Origin: Stappia sp.
GTDB taxonomy: Bacteria; Pseudomonadota; Alphaproteobacteria; Rhizobiales; Stappiaceae
DNA: 33,382 nt
Direction: 5' to 3'
NCBI GenBank assembly: GCA_002722295.1
Contig: PBLF01000017.1
Span: 51,467 to 84,848 of the forward strand
A program made the position numbers and the translations under genes. The notes beneath the pieces are model-generated. The model ran no database searches. It saw nothing but the letters and a program-made list of their open reading frames with translations, and was not told the DNA's origin. The number at the start of each line of letters is the position of its first letter. Within the stretch, counting starts at the first letter, position 1. Shown here in pieces: positions 31,555 through 33,382 of this stretch.

Positions 31555-31598
31555 AGGAATATTTCCAGTAATATAACCAGAGAAATCGAAGCGCGCAA
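31555..31598 (-). promoter_or_regulatory. Promoter and operator of the right-end toxin-antitoxin pair
   Basis: On the minus strand TTGCGC (31598-31593) and TATATT (31575-31570) are separated by exactly 17 bases. An inverted repeat CTGGAA-ATA-TTCCTG lies just downstream of the -10 (about 31553-31567) and would allow autorepression by the antitoxin. Confidence 0.6.
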
Positions 31599-31721
31599 CG
31601 TCGCATTGCCGCGCGAAGTCGGCGGAACGCAAGGAGTCGAATCGGTGGTCGATTTGCGGAAGAGAGCGGAACGGCAGGGCCTTGGCGGGTCGCCGATTGT
31701 GCGCTGCGGCACGCTGGAATT

Positions 31722-31778
31722 TGCTTCCTCGTGCTTCCCCCCTGCTTCCCCGCTTTGCGAAGTTGGGCCGGGGAAGCA
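31722..31778. repeat. TGCTTCC short repeats beside tRNA-Gly (possible att-region arm sites)
   Basis: TGCTTCC occurs at 31722-31728, 31732-31738 and 31743-31749, spaced 10 and 11 bases, and again inverted (GGAAGCA) at 31772-31778. Repeats phased by one helical turn next to a tRNA 3' end are typical of arm-type integrase or excisionase sites. The element boundary should lie between here and the tRNA 3' end. No integrase gene is in the window to support this. Confidence 0.4.
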
Positions 31779-31800
31779 AAAAGCGCCCCGTAGGGCGCTT
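31778..31800 (-). terminator. Terminator of tRNA-Gly
   Basis: A perfect 8-bp stem (AAGCGCCC at 31781-31788, GGGCGCTT at 31793-31800) with a four-base loop is followed on the minus strand by five T (31782-31778). It lies 30 bases past the tRNA 3' end. Confidence 0.85.
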
Positions 31801-31829
31801 GTTAAATGCTTGAAATCATTGTTGATTTT

Positions 31830-31904
31830 TGGAGCGGGCGAAGGGATTCGAACCCTCGACCCCAACCTTGGCAAGGTTGTGCTCTACCCCTGAGCTACGC
31901 CCGC
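31830..31904 (-). tRNA. tRNA-Gly (anticodon GCC)
   Basis: The minus strand folds into a full cloverleaf: acceptor arms GCGGGCG and CGCCCGC, D stem GCTC/GAGC, anticodon stem CAACC/GGTTG with loop TTGCCAA (anticodon GCC), T arm GAGGG-TTCGAAT-CCCTT and an encoded CCA end at 31832-31830. The 3' end faces the mobile element, which is the usual orientation when a tRNA gene serves as an integration site. A terminator follows it. A possible promoter with TATACA at 31953-31948 lies 44 bases upstream. Confidence 0.97.
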
Positions 31905-32227
31905 ATCCGTTGGTGGCGCCAGACCGTGGCCGGCGCCTGAGGTGGGCTGTATATGAACCAAGCCACGGCGGATTGCAACAGCGTTTTTTCACTCCGCCCC
32001 ATGGCGGTTCCGATTGTGGACGACCGGTGGATTTCGTGAGCCGGGGAAGGTGGCGCACGCTCGGGTTTCCGCCATCCGCTCATCGATACGCGCAGGGGTG
32101 CATCTGCTCTTGTGTCGCGTGGCGCGCTCCTTTAGTCCCTCATCGGAGGCGCAAAAACCATGGTGCGTCCAAGCTTCGCGACGGCTTTCCAGCGCCGTGC
32201 GGAGGCAAGCCTTTCTGGAGGATCCAC
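31905..32227. other. Chromosomal intergenic region
   Basis: This 323-base stretch separates the divergent tRNA and deacylase genes. It contains the likely tRNA promoter (TATACA at 31953-31948 with a weak TTGCAA 19 bases upstream, minus strand). In the plus direction only a GGAGG ribosome site just before 32228 is clear. I see no gene in it. Confidence 0.6.
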
Positions 32228-32737
32228 ATGCCGGCAACCCGGGCAGAGCTTCTCGCCTTTCTCGACGATCTCGGGATCGCCTCGACCACGCACGACCATG
32301 AAGCCGTGTTCACCGTGTCGGAATCGACCGAAGTGCACGACAGGATGCCGGGCGGACACACGAAGAACCTCTTCCTCAAGGACAAGAAGGGGCGGATCTT
32401 TCTGGTGGTGGCGCTGCACGATGCGGAGATCGACCTGAAGTCCCTGCATCAGAAGATCGGCGCGCAGGGGCGGCTTTCCTTCGGCAAGCCGGACCTTCTC
32501 ATGGAGGTTCTCGGCGTGGAGCCTGGTTCCGTCACGCCTTTCGCGCTCTACAACGACCGCGAGGCGCATCGCGTGACGCCCGTCTTCGACGCGGCGATGA
32601 TGGAGCTTGACCCCCTCAACTTCCATCCCCTTCGCAACACGGCGACCACGAGCATCGCCCGTGACGACCTTCTGGTCTTCGCGCGCGCCTGCGGACACGA
32701 TCCCCAGGTCATCGCCGTCAGCGGCGCCCAGGCCTGA
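32228..32737 (+). CDS. YbaK/ProX-type aminoacyl-tRNA deacylase
   Basis: This 169-residue protein is a free-standing editing domain of the YbaK/ProX family, which hydrolyses mischarged tRNA, typically Ala-tRNA(Pro). Typical segments are FLDDLGIASTTHDHEAVFTVSE, GGHTKNLFLKDKKGRIFLVVALHD with the conserved KNLFL lysine, and GVEPGSVTPFALYNDREAHRVTPVFD. The ATG at 32228 has a GGAGG six bases upstream; in-frame sequence to its left has no ribosome site and crosses the tRNA. This is a housekeeping gene of the chromosome. Confidence 0.95.
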   Translation: MPATRAELLAFLDDLGIASTTHDHEAVFTVSESTEVHDRMPGGHTKNLFLKDKKGRIFLVVALHDAEIDLKSLHQKIGAQGRLSFGKPDLLMEVLGVEPGSVTPFALYNDREAHRVTPVFDAAMMELDPLNFHPLRNTATTSIARDDLLVFARACGHDPQVIAVSGAQA

Positions 32738-32900
32738 GCACGGCCGGTGCGGATCATTTGAATTTCACGCGGCCGGCGCCCATGTTAGGGGCCACGCGAA
32801 GAGCCGGAAGCGGCTGCAATACACAAGGGTTGCGCAAGGGACCGGAGCACGGTGTTTCGGAGCCGCTTGCCGGCCTGGCGACGAACGGGAGACGCCTCAC

Positions 32901-33382
32901 ATGGCGAACAATGGCGGATATTCGGTCGGCGGCAGCTTTGGCGGCGCGTTCGGCGGCGGTGGCATGGGCGGCGGCAATTCGGGTGGCGGCAACGGGCCCG
33001 AGGTGTCTCTTGGCGGGGCTCCGGCGGCCGCCGGCGGCGACATTCGCGATGTGACCACCCAGTCTTTCCGCGACGATGTCCTTGAGGCCTCGCGCGAGCG
33101 GCCGGTTCTGGTCGACTTCTGGGCGCCCTGGTGCGGTCCCTGCCGCCAGCTCACCCCGGCGCTTGAAAAGGCCGTGACGGAAGCGCGCGGCGCCGTCGTG
33201 CTTGCCAAGATGAACATCGACGAGCACCCGGAGATTGCCGGCCAGCTCGGCATTCAGTCGATTCCGGCCGTCATCGCCTTCAAGAACGGCCAGCCGGTGG
33301 ACGGGTTCATGGGAGCCCAGTCGGAAAGCCAGGTGAAGGCCTTCATCGAGCGTATCGCCGGTCCCGTCGGGCCGAGCGAGAG
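32901..33382 (+). CDS. Thioredoxin-domain protein (YbbN-like co-chaperone), cut by window end
   Basis: The frame is open from ATG 32901 to the end of the window, so only the first 160 residues are seen. A glycine-rich low-complexity N-terminus (GGAFGGGGMGGGNSGGGNG, about residues 14-32) is followed by a thioredoxin fold with the redox motif WCGPC in VDFWAPWCGPCRQLTPALEK (about residues 72-91), and the cis-proline loop SIPAVIAFKNGQPVDGF. In alphaproteobacteria such proteins usually continue into TPR repeats as the YbbN co-chaperone. It is a chromosomal gene outside the element. Confidence 0.93.
   Translation, partial: MANNGGYSVGGSFGGAFGGGGMGGGNSGGGNGPEVSLGGAPAAAGGDIRDVTTQSFRDDVLEASRERPVLVDFWAPWCGPCRQLTPALEKAVTEARGAVVLAKMNIDEHPEIAGQLGIQSIPAVIAFKNGQPVDGFMGAQSESQVKAFIERIAGPVGPSE

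Noticed and set aside
31722..31778. TGCTTCC repeats as a CRISPR array
   Set aside because: The repeats are 7 bases at 10-11-base spacing; there are no spacers and no cas genes.

Overview
The window is GC-rich alphaproteobacterial DNA, most likely from a Hyphomicrobiales (Rhizobiales) genome. Positions 1 to about 31.5 kb hold most of an integrative and conjugative element (ICE). The last 1.5 kb is ordinary chromosome: a tRNA-Gly(GCC), a YbaK/ProX-type aminoacyl-tRNA deacylase and the start of a thioredoxin-domain protein. The ICE core (repA, parA, traF, relaxase, traG, ssb, ParB-like, ardC) resembles the Tn4371-like and related families, and almost all of it is read on the minus strand. No integrase and no trb mating-pair genes are in view, so at least one end of the element lies left of the window.

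Layout from left to right. An unidentified partial plus-strand gene (2-1291) and a VapBC toxin-antitoxin pair lie where trb genes would be expected after traG. The transfer block follows (2289-8992): a ribbon-helix-helix protein, TraG coupling protein, VirD2-type relaxase with a DUF3363 region, a probable oriT (6579-6672), lytic transglycosylase, DUF736 protein, TraF peptidase and DUF2840 protein. It merges into a replication/partition block (8989-12107): a small RHH protein, DNA methyltransferase, ParA, RepA and an HTH regulator. Six genes in a row from repA to traF are joined by 4-base ATGA overlaps. Inside the repA coding sequence are three 17-bp iterons, a DnaA-box-like site and an AT-rich patch, which look like a replication origin.

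The middle (12.2-18.6 kb) has a DUF2285 gene that looks frameshifted, a small DUF2285 protein, a XRE regulator with a near-perfect palindromic operator facing a likely secreted I78 protease-inhibitor-like gene, ssb, a decayed second ssb copy in inverted orientation, a membrane protein, a DUF2493/SLOG protein and a toprim primase-like protein. The latter is translationally coupled to a 1448-residue methyltransferase/strawberry-notch helicase protein (18.6-23.0 kb). The right part (23-31.5 kb) has an AbrB/PIN toxin-antitoxin pair, several unrecognised small proteins, a large ParB-like protein, a DUF2958 protein, an ArdC antirestriction protein and a third PIN toxin-antitoxin pair whose toxin has lost its conserved glutamate.

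The most interesting signal is in the untranslated leaders. Four element genes (the methyltransferase/helicase, an unknown 185-residue protein, the ParB-like protein and ardC) start just after a nested stem-loop with a shared GTGACGGG outer stem, inner stems of differing sequence, and, in three copies, a GGAG ribosome-binding site at its foot. A second, simpler hairpin with a UGG loop precedes ssb and a 54-residue gene. These may form a cis-acting RNA regulon controlling the DNA-maintenance and anti-restriction genes of the element. All names rest on sequence recognition by eye; no searches were run.
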